A DNA stretch of 64,000 nt from Chlamydomonas sphaeroides (GCA_001662425.1 BDDC01000083.1:11310-75309), one strand, 5' to 3'; counted from the first letter of the stretch, positions 21,719 to 33,576 are shown. The notes: generated by a model from the sequence alone, not told the origin. A program made the numbers and translations.

Positions 21719-24700
21719 CTACTCCACGCCGGCGCCCGGCCCGCCGGCCGGCCGTGGCTGCGGGCCGGTCTTGGCCTCCCCTCTCCGCACGCAGAAGGAG
21801 CAGCAGTAGGCCCCCGGCAGCTCCTCCAGCTCGCCCTCCTCGTCGCTGTAGGCGGGCACCGCGCGCTGCGGGTTGTGGATGGCGCGGCCCGCGCCGTCGT
21901 GCAGCCTGGAGAGGGGCGGCGGGGTGCGAGGGGCACGCGTGGCATACGGTACACTGTGCGGGTCTGACGGCAGGGCATCATGTGCTGGCCGGAACGCGGT
22001 AGAACCATGAGCGTACGGTGTGTGGTCATGACAGGGGCCTTGCGCTGTCGTGCGGCCGGGGGCCGACGGAACGGGTGCACAGCATCAGAAAGGGCGAGGG
22101 CGGCGGATGGCCTGCCACGGGCGAGACGGCCGCCATGGGGCACGCACGCATGCGCTTGGAGCACCGACCCCATACCCCCACCGCCCCACGGACCCCCACG
22201 GCAGCCGCTCGCACATGGTACGGCACGGCACGGTACGGCGCACACGCACACAGCTGGAGCGGCTGCCGTGACAGGCCGCCCGGCTCCGGCCGGCCGCACC
22301 TGGGCGGAAGCCACTCGCTGGGCTTGTGGCTCCACACGTTGGCGCCGCGCACCAGCACGCTGCGCTCGCGCGCCAGCGGCGTGTCAGGCGGCTGCGAGGC
22401 CAGCGCCGGGTTGGCGGCCTGCAGCTCCTCCACGGGCAGCCGGAAGAAGCTGTGGACGGCGGGAGGAGGGGAGGGGGCGCGTGTGTCGGTTGTGGGCGAG
22501 AGCTGCGTGGAGCTTCGGGGCGTAGCGGTGGGGGGCGCGCGCTGTTGAGCCGCAGAGCAAGCAGCGGCTGCAGCGGCAGCCGGAGCAGCGATGGAGGGCG
22601 GGGAGCGGGCGTGGAGGAAAGGGAGGGAGGCGGCGCGTGGGTGCAGCGGCCTGCCCGCCTGAGGGACGCGCAGGGCGGCGGCAGCCACTCGGGGGTTCGT
22701 CAGCTGCGGTGACGCCTCGGTTTGGTGACCATTCGGAGAAGCGCTACCATACGGAAACTATGAAACGATACCAAAGTGATGTCTTGAAACTTTTCGAGTC
22801 ACGTCGAAAATGCGCAACGGCCGCGAAATCTGAAACGCCCGCCCATGCCTCACCCCGCTATCTCCGACAGCGTTATGCCGGGCTGCGCCGTCAGCATTAC
22901 ATCCTTGTGCTGCACATAGAAGTGGTGGTCGCAGTAGTTAGCAGCGGGGTCGTCGTCGGTCAGGGGCTTGGTGAAGGCCATGATCTGGCAGGAGGGACGG
23001 AAAGGGGTGAGGGCGGGCGAGAGGGAGGGGTGCCAGGGGGGGGGTTGACATGGTGGGAGTGCGGGAGACAGGGCGGGTGGGCCGCAGGACTGAGCCGCGG
23101 CAAGAGCCCATGGGCAGGTAGCGGGGCCCACGGCCGCGCCGTTGCTGGGGCCGGCAAAAGTTCCAAGCCCCAGGCCCCGAGCCCATGTGTGTGGTCAGCT
23201 GAGCCCCGTCCGGGTTCCTGGGCGCCAGGGGCGCGCCCCCAGCCGGCCTCCGAGCCCGTCGCCGCGCACGAGTCGCCTGCTCGCACACCCCGGCGCCGTG
23301 GAGCTGTGGTCGCACGAGCGCGCATGTTGCCCCGGTGGGTACGCCCCCGGGGGCTCTGCCGCAGGGGCTCCTGCGGCACGCAGGGCCAAGGGCCAAGGGT
23401 GCAAGGGTGCAAGCCGCCGGGGCGGGCCCCCAGCCCACCTTGTAGGACCCGGGCGGGCAGGGCTGGTCGGGGAAGGTGGGCGTCACCGCCTCGCCGCGGC
23501 CCTGCTGATCCACGAGCACCTGCGGCCGGGTGCAGGGAAGGGGGTTGGGGCGGTGGGGCCACAGTGTGCAGGGACCGCAGGGACCACAGGGACCGCAGGG
23601 GTCGGGCAGCGCGGCAGCAGCGCACCGTGCACCGGGACACCGCGCCTGCCACCGCGGCGTTGTTTGCCCCGCTCGGCGGGGCGAGGCCAGCTTGGCCGAG
23701 CCCAGCGCTCCGTGACCTCCACAAGCACGCGACGCTTGCGCCCTCCAACATCGCCCCGCCGGGCGCCGCCGGTGGCGCGCGCCCTGCCCACAGCCCCCAG
23801 CCCCCTCGCTGCTCTCTCCCCTCCTCCACCCCCGCCCCCGCACCTGCTTGACCAGGTCCCGGCACGTCTCCACCGCCGGCAGCTCCGCGTCGCTGGGCAG
23901 GTCGGCCCTCCACGCGTCGCCCGGCACCGGGGCCTCCTCGCGGTCCGAGGCGTAGTCTACGAGGGCGGACGGGAGGGCGGGAGGGCGTGTCGATGGAAAC
24001 TTCAAGCACGCCGGGCCGCAGGGCGCAGGGAGGCCCCGCCGCAGGCCAGCCCAGCCCTTCTGCTCCGCCACGGGCCCAGCCCGTGGGGTTGGGGATGGGG
24101 CGGGGACGGTGGGTGTCGGCCCGCGTCCCCGGCTAATGCCAGCTGTATGCCATGACGCCTTCGCCCATTCTGCGGCGCCCTCCACCACGCTCCACACGCA
24201 GCACGCCACGCGCCTTGGACGTTGCGGGCGGACGTGCTCGGAGCTGGGCGACACGGACGCGCGCGCAACAGGGCGGGGCTGCGATGCGGCGCGGCGCACC
24301 CTGCAGCGCCCAGCTGTAGCTGCCGTGCAGGGAGCCCTCCTTGACCGTCCACCAGCGGCTGTCGCGGTCGTCGTACAGCGGCTCGGAGCCCGACAGCGGC
24401 AGCGTGTTCTTGGGCCTGCCGGGGTGGCGGCGGCGGCGGGCGGGGCAGAGAGGTGTGGGCGGCGGGCGGGGGAGAGGCAGGTATGGCCTTACTGCCGCCG
24501 TGGATTGGCAGCTGTGGATGTGGCGCATGCCGGGGCAGCGGCCTCGGCCTGGGCTGCGCTAGCGCTGGCGGCGAGGAACCGGTGCCCTGGTGGGCGGCGC
24601 TGCGGGCCGAGCCGTTAGCCCGGGTGCGGGCCGCGGCCTCGCAGAGCTCGACGGCCTGCAGAGCTTCACGCCCCGGACCGGCCCCAGCACACGGGCCGGA

Positions 24701-25323
24701 GGCGGCCTCTGCCTCTGTGGCTCTCAGAAGTCGAGCCCCGTGGCAGCCGGGCTCGGGAGTTACAGTACGTCGCCCGCTGCACTCCGCCGATGCCAGGCCC
24801 TTGGCGGTCCGCCGCTGGCTGTCGCGGCTGGCACGAGCACGATGCGCCAGCACGTCCGCACGTGCTTGCGTTTGGGCACTCGCTCGCACCTTAGCGAGAC
24901 GTTGCGTTTGCCCAGGAAGCGAGGGGCCTCCTCGTCGTACGTGAGGCGTAGGGTGCTGGTCGCCGGGATGCCGGTGCCGGCTGCGGCATGCCTGCTGGCG
25001 CCAGGGAAGGCCTGCGGCGGCGCGATGCCGCTGGTGCTGGCATCGCCACCCCTGCCGGTGCTGGGGTGCAGGGTTTGGGAGACGAAGTGGCGGAGCTGGC
25101 GAAGCGCCAGGACCGCGCCGACGCCGGCGGGGGCAACGGCGGGCTGGCGGTCGGCAGAGCTGTCGGCGGGCGATGGGAAAAGCGACGGGAAGCGGAACGG
25201 GCCCAGCGACCACCCCGGCTGCTGGCTTGAGGTCGTGGCGGGGCCTGGTTTGTAGCCGCCGAAGAGGGACTGGGGAATCGTCGCCGAGCCATGCGGCTGC
25301 GATGGTGCGAGCGCGTGCGCCAT
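21719..25323 (-). CDS. Uncharacterised protein with a LysM-like motif
   Basis: Seven exons (24890-25323, 24300-24415, 23844-23956, 23439-23519, 22854-22984, 22300-22449, 21719-21905) give 403 residues. Residues 1-130 are Ser/Pro/Ala-rich and look disordered. A conserved-looking core follows: LYDDRDSRWWTVKEGSLHGS, then VLVDQQGRGEAVTPTFPDQP. At about residues 277-320, VMLTAQPGITLSEIAGF plus FRLPVEELQAANPAL reads like a LysM repeat (normally 'hx.V..GDTL..IA..y.vs...L...N'), with the usual Asp of GDTL replaced by Ile. A short acidic stretch (YSDEEGELEELPG) and a CCSFC motif precede a Gly/Pro-rich end. LysM domains bind GlcNAc-containing glycans, but here the function is not known. No clear signal peptide or membrane segment was seen. 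Confidence 0.78.
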
Positions 25324-25595
25324 AGCGGCGCCGCGGTTGTTGCGGTTTGCTCACAATTTGGTCACACTCGAGGAGCGGCTATAGCACTGACTGAGGGCTG
25401 TTTGCACTTCGCAGGCCGGAGCGCCGCATTGCAGCCCGCTCGCGGAATTGAGGTCTCCGTGACCAGGTGCCTTCAAGTTCATTCCATACATTTGGATTGC
25501 TGCACAATTAAGCAGCCACACAGGCTCTATTGCCTCGTTGCGTGCACTTGTCTCGTGCAATTTTGCTAGCCCTACAAGGCGCCCAACGCGGCGCC
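25324..25595. promoter_or_regulatory. Short divergent promoter region
   Basis: These 272 bases separate the start codons of the minus-strand LysM-like gene and the plus-strand plastid-protein gene. They are AT-richer than the coding DNA and must hold both 5' UTRs and promoters. Confidence 0.6.
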
Positions 25596-26926
25596 ATGGA
25601 CGCCCTAGCCGCACGACGCATGCAGCACCGGCTAGCAGGGCCTAGCGGGCGCTGCGCACAGCCGCCGCGTCTACTCCAGCTTGCGCGACCGGCGCCGCTC
25701 GCGACCGTCGCGTGCCGGGCCAGCGGCAAGACGGTCACGCCCTCGCCTATGTTTGACGAAATTGGCGCCTCGGAGGGCTGGTACGTTCCCAACGTGAACG
25801 ACGCGGTGAAGGTCGTGGAGTGGACAGACCGTAACAACACTGAGCCAGACTATGACGACCCGAACTGGATGGACAAAGTCGGCGACTGGGGGGAGTTCTG
25901 GATGGGCAACCAATGGGAGCTTGAGGTGGAAGACATTGAGACGGAGGAGGGCAACATGGCGCCGCAGCAGGAGGCAAAGCGCCGCGCCGAGAAGCTCATC
26001 AATGCCTTCGACAGCATGGACATGCGCCACGACATCATCAACTGGATGGGGCCGCTGCACATGGACGACGACCTGGGGTACGAGATAGACGCGTACCGAA
26101 ACCCGCCACGCCCGGCGGAGAAGGCCGACCCCAACCCCCACTACACGCCCTGGGAGCTCCGCGTCAAGGCGGAGAAGCGCCGCCAGCAGGAGCTGCTGCA
26201 CCACGAGTGGTGCCGCCAGCGGAGCCGCATCGGCACCATCCACTACGAGCACATGAACCACTCGCACCGCGACATCCGCGCCATGGAGCTGACGCTGCAG
26301 CAGCCCGAGTACCGCTTCGACTGGACCGACGAGCAGGTCCACAGCCTCATCACCATGAAGGGCACGGCGCCCGCGGCGCACCAGCACGGCGCCATCGTGG
26401 AGAACCCGCTGGCGCCGCAGGACTACCACGCGCTGGGCGTGCGCTACATCGAGGAGACGGAGGAGTTCCTGGAGCGCATCGGCCACCTGGCGACGCCCGA
26501 CCTGCGCACGCAGTTTGACCGCGAGTTCATCATGCACGGCGAAGACTATGGGCCCGACGAGGTGGAGCTGAGCGAGGCGCAGCTGCTGCAGCTGCAGCTG
26601 CTCGAGGTGCGCCCGGGCCCCGGGGGATTCGGGCAGGGCACAGTTGGGATGGGGGCCGGCAAGGGCTGCCGGGCGGGGACGTGGGGTACTCGGGTGGTCG
26701 CCAGCCACCGGCGGTGGGTACTTGGAGGCCAAGGCCGTGGCGTGGCGCAGGCAGGCAGGCGCAGCGGCGGCCCTGCTGCGGTGACGTACCCGCGCATGGA
26801 CGGCGGCGCTGCATTCTGGGAGGAGGGGGCCGTCCCTGCGCCCCGTCCCGTCCTGACGTTGCCGCGCCCTGTGCCCTTGCCCGCCGGCCACTCCCGCAGG
26901 AGCTGCGCGAGCACGAGGGGGCCTGA
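25596..26926 (+). CDS. Probable plastid-targeted acidic protein, function unknown
   Basis: A 1,011-base first exon (25596-26606) and a tiny last exon (26900-26926, encoding ELREHEGA and stop) give 345 residues. The first 45 or so residues (MDALAARRMQHRLAGPSGRC onward, with LATVACRASGKTV) look like a chloroplast transit peptide with a VACRA cleavage-like site. The mature part is rich in Trp, Asp and Glu (WMDKVGDWGEFWMGNQWELE), then basic and helical (AEKRRQQELLHHEWCRQRSR), with an acidic ending. Codon use is strongly G/C at third positions throughout. No known domain was recognised; a role in plastid ribosome or thylakoid assembly would only be a guess. An in-frame upstream ATG at 25,530 would add 22 residues but weakens the transit-peptide pattern. 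TGTAA at 27,613-27,617 could be its poly(A) signal. Confidence 0.8.
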
Positions 26927-28064
26927 GCACGAGGGGGCCGGGCAGGGCTAGGAGGAGGACGGGCAGCAGCGCGGCCGGGGGGACATGGCGCTGGCGGATG
27001 GGGGGATGCGTGGGGCGCGGCCCTGCCCAGGTAGGCTGCAGGCCTCCCGGCCAGGCCAGGCTTGGTGGTTGGATGCGTGCGACCGAGTGCAGCGCCGACG
27101 TGCCAGGGGTGGCCGGCCGGCCGCTTGGCGGGTCAGGGCAGCTGCGGCAGGGCGGCTGCCCGGTCGTGCAGTGCTGCGGGGTATGTGGCGGGCTGGCTGG
27201 CGTCTGAGCGCCGTCTGGTGGCGGGCTGCGGGCTACGGGCTGTGGCGGCATCCTCCGGGAAACGGTGACGACAGAGGCGGAAGTGCTGTGTGAACGCTGC
27301 GGCGCCTGTGGGGTGGGCCGTGAGGTGCGCAACTGGTGGTGCGCAGCTGGCGGCATGCCTCAGGCGGCCGGCGCGGCAAGCTCGTTATGGCCACACAATG
27401 TGCAGCGGTGTGCGTTGTGGTTTTGAGCTTGGGATGGTGGCTTGCCGTCGGCAGCTTGCGCGTTGTACGTTGGGTGGGCTGTACAACGTATGGCGTACGG
27501 CAGGTGCACCTGGGGCGCGGGACGAAGTCTGCGTCGGGGCGCTCCTTGCCTGCGTCGTTTTGGCGAGCAGCCCCCATTTGTTCTGTTGGAGTTCGTGCTG
27601 GTGCACGTGGTCTGTAACGGAGGTGTACGACGTGGTCCACACTCTTGCGCGCTGAAATGACGAAGGGAGCAGGAGGAAGGGAGAGAGGGCAAAAACGCAC
27701 GATAGGGCTCCTCAAGTTGTTTTTACCTGAATCTGCCACATGGAAGCTAGCCCAGTCCTGCAGCTTTTGCTTCGCCCTCCGGGCATCTAGAATGTCGGTG
27801 GTCACCTGGGCGCAAGGGCAGGGTGGGCAATGCGGGTTGGGCGACGGGGGCGAACACGTCGGATTGGACACGAACACACGAACCCTCGCCAAACCCTGCT
27901 GTCGCGCTCCCGACCCACTTGCCTCCAGATAAGAATGCCAATTTGCATAAGTCGCAGTAATTGACGTAGACTAGAAACTTCTACCGCAACGATTAGCCCA
28001 ATCCGCGCGTCAACCTATATCGACCCTACCGGCTGTGCATACCGACCTTGCGCTGGCTTCCTCC
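26927..28064. other. Intergenic and 3' UTR, possible small minus-strand gene
   Basis: Most of this is probably the 3' UTR of the plastid-protein gene, ending near the TGTAA at 27,613. The right part (27,950-28,060) is AT-richer and should include the promoter of the riboflavin kinase gene. One possible minus-strand coding fragment is listed separately. Confidence 0.5.
27723..27941 (-). CDS. Possible small gene or gene fragment
   Basis: ATG at 27,941 opens MAFLSGGKW, which could splice (donor GTCGGG) in phase to a CAG|GTG acceptor near 27,807. That second exon reads VTTDILDARRAKQKLQDW then ASFHVADSG. It is helical, unlike the low-complexity noise around it. No homologue is recognised and no convincing downstream exon or stop was found, so this may be a chance reading or a remnant. 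Confidence 0.2.
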
Positions 28065-31000
28065 ATGCAGCTCTCGGCGTCCGGCATGAGCCGGGCGCGA
28101 ACGCTGGCCGCAAGGACGGCGCCTGCGGCTGTGCGTAGCGCTGCTCTGAGCCGTCGCGCTGCGCTGTGCGTCCAGGCGTCGCTCAAGGTCTGTCGAGCGA
28201 TGCGATACATGGTTGTCGCCCGAAACCTAAGACCTTCTCTGCTTGCAGGCCGGCACCATCGAGTCTTCCTTCGTGCCCGCATCGCCCCGCACCAAGGACA
28301 TTGCCTCGGTGCGCGCGCCGCGCAAACCCTGCTGCCACCCTGCTGACCTTGACGAAGTCTGACGAAAGCCGTGGTCCGCCCACAGCGCCTTCTGATGGCC
28401 CCGGGCCTGGGCAAGGGAGCCCGCGCCATCGTCGTCGGCACCGGCGCGCTGCCTATCATCGACACGCTCAAATACCTGGGCGTGCAGGTGTGTCCTTCAC
28501 CCCACTCCTTACCCAGGCCAGGGCCACAGGCCGCCAGCGTGATAGCGTTGCCGCGGCGGCTGCACGGCTACGCAGCGGCATCTGGCCCCTAGCGCACGGC
28601 CTGCGCCGCCGGCTTGTTGACCTGGCAGCACCCCACCCCCAAATTGCATGGGACCACATGAACTCTCCTCCGCCTGAGCCGCATCCGCTACTGCTGCACA
28701 TTTGGATGCTGAAGATGCGGATGCAGCGAGGCCGCGCCCAGCGTTTGCGCGCCGCCCACGCCCAACCCAAGCGCGCCGCCCGGCGCCGCGCCGCCCCTCC
28801 CCGCGCCGCCGCCGCCCTCGGCATGACTCCGAGCCGCTGCCCCTTTTCCCTACCCCCTTCCCTCACCATCTCGCGCCGCAGGACATCCTTGCTGTGGACA
28901 TGAGCGAGAGTGGCGAGCTGATGCACGTTGTGCGCACCGCCTACGGCTCGCCCAGCAGCGTGGGAAACGAGCCGGGTGAGGCAGGCAGGGTGGCGCCGGG
29001 GCGGGCTGGGGGTTGTGGGCAGGGCCTCCGTAGCTCACCGATAGTCGTCGCCTGGCTGTGTGGGTGCCTGCGCTGCGTGGGCCGCGTGATGTCGTGCCGG
29101 GGAGACGTACGGCCGCAACGTAGCGGGAAGAGCATGTGCTGCCGCGGCTGGGGGCAGGACCTCGTGTGTGGCCTCGCGGGACGGCGCAGTGTGTGAGGGC
29201 GCCGCTTGCTTGGCGGCTGGGACAACGGTGCGGCCCCGGTGGAGGAGGGTCAATGTGGGTCAATGTGGGTCGATGTGGGCCACTGTGGGCCACTGGGGGC
29301 CAATGCACGCGCCCTGGGAGGCGCCTCCTCGTCTTCCGTCGCCCGCGGCCTGGGCCCGGGCCTGTGGCACGGTAGAACGCGCGCGTATGATAGCACGCTC
29401 TGCCCCTGGTACAACCCCACCCCTGATGCGACTCCTGCGGGGCCTGCTCCACCTCCTGCTCGCAGCTCGCCTCCCGCTCGCGCCCGCTTCCCCTCGTGCC
29501 CGACGCCACACCCGGTGTTGTCGCCACACCCGCTACTGTCGCCACACCCGCTGTTGTGACAGGCGTGCGCACCTGGCGCGGCGACCTGCTGGACCTGCCG
29601 CCCTACATGGGGCCGGTGGACGCCGTCATCTTCACGGACGAGCCCTTTGGCACCTCGCACAGCCCACGGTGGGGCGTTAGGGAGGGGATGGGAGGGAGTA
29701 CGGCGGACATGAGCTGCTGCGCCATGTGTCGGAGCCTGGCAGCTTGGAGACAGGGTTGCAGCTTGGGGGGCTGCAGAGTGGCTGCAACACGGGGCGCGGT
29801 TACTGGATGGGGGCTGGGGTCGGTTGGCCGCATGCGGAGGCGTCGCTCACAGACTCCACGCCCTCGCCCCGCCTGGCCCCGCAGCGATGCGCTCATCAAA
29901 GCCGGCCTGCTGACCAAGCCCGGCGGCTGCGTGGTCATCACCTCGGAGGAGGAGAGCCGCCGCTGGCAGGCACGTGCACGGGCGCTCCTTGGAGCGCGTG
30001 CGCGTGCGCGTCATTCCGTCCCTGGCCTAGGGCGCCCTCGCCTGCTGCCGCCACGCTCACGGCAACCAAAGTGCCCGCCCACGGCACCCGTCCACCTCGG
30101 CGCTACCAACCCACAACCACGGTTCCAATAATCATGTCCACCGCAACCCACCACCACCACCTGCCCAAACATCATGTGCGGGAGGGGGGCACCATCAGCC
30201 ATGTGCTAACTCGAGCTCACGTCGTCCCTGGCTGCGCCCTCCCTCGGCCCCCACGCAGCCCAAGTACCCGCCCACGCGCGATGCGCTGGCGACGCTGGTC
30301 AAGGGCCTGCCCCTGAGCATCCACTCAGAGCAGGAGGTGGCCACCGGGTACTGCGGAGTGCTGCAGGTGTGGCCGCGGGATGGCGCGTGGTGCGGCCGCG
30401 GGATGGCGTGGGGCTTGTGCCTGCGGTTCGGAATGGCGCGCTAGCTGCAGCGATGCCGGGTGCCGGTCGCCTGCGTGTGAAGCACATGAGAAGGCATGAG
30501 GCCTGAGGGATGCGGCACCCCCTCCTGCCAACCGCCACGTGCCGCCCGGCCCACGTGCTGCGACCGCCGCCCACAACCACCCCACCTGCTGCCGTACATT
30601 CCGTAGCATACGTCACGGAGTCGCGGCATGCGCCCCAACCATGGCGGGCCCTGCCTAACCGGCACGCGGCGGGCCCCCGCCCCAGCCCGGTTGCGACGCG
30701 CACGCGCGTGGCGTGTCAGCACGCTCCATCTCCCGACGCTGCCCCGGCCCTCAGGTGCCGCCCGGCTACCGGATGCGGTCGCCGGTGCTGCTGGCGGGGC
30801 TGGTGGTCAAGGGCTTCGGCCGCGGCAGCACGCAGATGGGCACGCCCACCGCCAACCTCGACACCACCGCCCTCAAGCGCCAGCTGCGAGATATGGCGCC
30901 CGGCGTGTACTTTGGGTGCGGCTGCGTCTGGCGCGGCGAAGCCACATGCAGTGCAGCATGTGTCCGCGCTACTTGGGCCGACTGGATCGACAGGGCGGGT

Positions 31001-32123
31001 GGAGGCGGCCTGGGGCCGGGCGCCGCGCCGCCTCGTGGCGGCCGTGTAGACGCAGCGCCAGCCGCCGCGCCGCGCCGCCGCCCGCTGGGGCGCCGCTTGC
31101 ACCGCTCGCGTACCGGTTGCGGTCTGGTTCGGCCCCACGCCCCGCCGCCTCACCGCCCCACCGTTCCACCGCCCGCTGCCCCGACGCTGCCGCAGGTGGG
31201 CTCGGCTGCAGGCGCCTGCGGGGTGGCCCGCTGCCGACTCGGAGGTGCACAAGGTAGGGCGCCGCCCCTTGGAGTTTTGGCCGCCGCGCCGTGGCCGCGA
31301 CTGCGCGGAGCCGTGGCGCACGACTAAGCGCGTAGCGGGACGATGAACCCTCTGTGCGCCTACCCTTGCGCCACCCCTTCACCCGTGTGGCCCCCCCATA
31401 CCTGCCTCTCCCATGACATAACGCCCAAACCCGCACCGCACGCCCCGGCACCGCCATCCGCATGCTGCCCGCCACATCCGAGGCCACTCCTGCCGCACAC
31501 CATGCATGCTACAACGCCGTACACTCCCGTACAACTTGCTCGCCGCAGGTGGTGCTCAACGTGGGCTCGCGGCCCACCGTGAACAAGGGCAAGGAGCCGC
31601 CCAGCGTTGAGGCCCACATCATGCACACCTTCGCGGGCGGCCAGGACTTCACCGGCAGCCTCCTGGAGGTGGGCCCCCTTTTGTGCGCCCCTCGTGCGCC
31701 CCTCGTGCACGCCCTTCGTGTCCCTCGAGTGCCGTTCACCTCGCGTCCCGTACCCCGTACCGCGCCTCGCAACCGTGCGTGCCGCTACCCCTGCACCTCG
31801 GTCCTTGCGCCTGGGCCCCGTACCGTGCCTCGCACCCTCGCGTCGCCTCGCACCGGTGCCGCGCGCCCGCACTCGGCCGCCTGTGTGCTGCCAGCGCTCG
31901 TCCCGAACCGCTCGGCTCTGGGCTTGCAAACGCACTGACACGCACGCCGACGGCCAACCCCCGGCAGGTCCTGGTGCTGGGCTTCATCCGGCCCGAGATC
32001 AAGTTCGGCAGCGTGGAGGAGCTGGTGGCCCGCATCCATGCCGACACCGCCATCGCGCGCAACATGCTGGAGGCGGGCAACATGCGGGCGCAGGCGCTGG
32101 CGCTCACCAGCCGCGACGAGTGA
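28065..32123 (+). CDS. Riboflavin kinase with N-terminal methyltransferase-like domain
   Basis: Eleven exons (28065-28187, 28249-28308, 28386-28487, 28882-28975, 29563-29668, 29885-29969, 30259-30366, 30755-30915, 31196-31253, 31549-31668, 31968-32123) give 390 residues. Residues 1-45 are Ser/Ala/Arg-rich, like a plastid leader. Residues about 68-180 look like a Rossmann-fold SAM methyltransferase: AIVVGTGALPIIDTLKYLG, DILAVDMS, VDAVIFTDEPFG and LLTKPGGCVVITS. Residues about 230-390 are a complete riboflavin kinase: GFGRGSTQMGTPTANLD with the PTAN nucleotide-binding motif, PGVYFGW, VLNVGSRPTVN, SVEAHIMHTF with the expected catalytic Glu, and VLVLGFIRPEIKF. Riboflavin kinase makes FMN from riboflavin and ATP. 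Plants fuse this kinase to a HAD phosphatase instead; whether the methyltransferase-like part is active is unknown. Intron 6 has a GC donor (CAG|GCACGT). Confidence 0.9.
29248..29300. repeat. Short tandem repeat in riboflavin kinase intron
   Basis: About five imperfect 11-base units of the type TCAATGTGGG lie in the intron before the exon at 29,563. Confidence 0.8.
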
Positions 32124-33576
32124 GGGGCGCTTGCGGCCACGAGTGGGGAGCGAGGTCAGCGGCCGCGGCGTGTGAGGCGCTGCGGGGGCGGAGCTGGGGG
32201 TGTGGGGTGGAGGAGCGGAAGCTGGGTGGCGGGCAAAGGCCGTAGGGATGCTGAGGGGGAGGGCAGGCGTGATGCCTGGTGCGTGAGCACGGGAGGGCCA
32301 CGGCCGCGTCGCCTGGGCGAGCAGCTTGAAGGCGTGTGGGCTACGCGGCGTGACACGCCGTCGCTGTGGTCAACCATGGCCCTGTGACTTGTCTACAAAG
32401 CGATGGGCGTGCGGGGCAGCGGTTGGGCTCGCAGGCCGCAGGCCGGGGGCTGCCAGCGAGGGCCCCAAGCGCTGTCCGTTCAGCTTGGGCTGGGCCCCGC
32501 AGCCATGGTACTTACAAGCCATGGTGATTACAAGCCATGGTGAGCTGTCCGCAGGCGGGCGGCGTGTGCTCCGGGCGAGCTAGCGGGCGGCCGCGACGCC
32601 TGTGTGGTGGGCTGGTCCCTGGTAGGTGCCGCTCGCTGGCTGCTGATACGAGCATGGGCTGTGAAGCTTATTACAAGCTAGAACGAAGCCTGTGTTGCGC
32701 CTTAACCCTGAAGGTCGTGGGGCCGTGCGCTCAAGTCCGGGGGCGACCTGCTGCCAAGGGCTGGGAGAAGGAAAGCGAGGCACATACAAATGCGAGTTCG
32801 CAAAGGCAGCCCCCAGGGCCACGACCAGGGATCACGTGAGGCGTGAATCTGCGCCGAGCCATGAGCCAAGGCGAGGACTGTTGGGGGCAGGTCTTCGTAG
32901 GGAGGAGAGGACGAGGAAGCGCCTTTGAGTACGCCACGCGGTTCCGGCCAGAGCATGAACCGAGCCAGTGAGACTCGGGCGCCAGGGTAGCCTCGAGCAC
33001 TGGCCCGACCCGGTAGTCGTGTTGCCAGCAGCCAGTCTTCAGTAGTTCGCACGGAGCTATGGCGCGGAGGGGCGCGGAGCCAGGCCAACCTCCTGCACTT
33101 GCACGTCCAGGCCGCGCGGGGCACCGCTGCTTGAGAGACCGGTGCACACGCAGTGCAGCGGTGGTTGGTCCGGCTGAGGCGCGGCAGGCGAGCGCGCGAT
33201 GTGCGAGTGGGCAGCAGGGTTAACCCGGTACGTGACACGGCCAGCGGCGGTGCGGATTATCCAGACAGCCCGTAGCCACGTACGGCTGGGCACATCGTTG
33301 CTTGGCCGCAACATCTACACAATCACAGCCTCCGTTTTCGCGAGTGGTGCCCCCGAGCGATACACCTACGGATGGACCGAACGCAGGACATCAGCTTCCT
33401 TAATACATTGGATTTTCATACGTTAGACTGCTAGCGTCACGCAACTTACGCCATACGCTGTTGGTAACGGCAGGCTGGTCACCGACACACATTGGCTAGG
33501 CGAGCGGGCAAAACGCCACGCTGGCGCCCGAGCATTGGCCGCCAGTCAGCATGCCTTTCCACTTTGAAGCATAGAC
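32124..33576. other. Intergenic, 3' UTR of riboflavin kinase and promoter of FMO-like gene
   Basis: No exon was recognised. Two 16-base copies of a TTACAAGCCATGG-type unit lie near 32,510-32,540. A 23-base sequence at 32,666-32,688, starting GCTTATTACAAGCTAGAACG, is identical to the left end of the insertion in pseudogene A at 43,362. The DNA from about 33,230 to 33,570 is AT-richer and probably promoter. Confidence 0.5.

Noticed and set aside
25671..27356. Long minus-strand ORF of 561 codons
   Set aside because: It lies opposite the plastid-protein exon, whose plus-strand frame has the better codon use, leader and stop; the minus frame reads as His/Leu/Val-rich noise.
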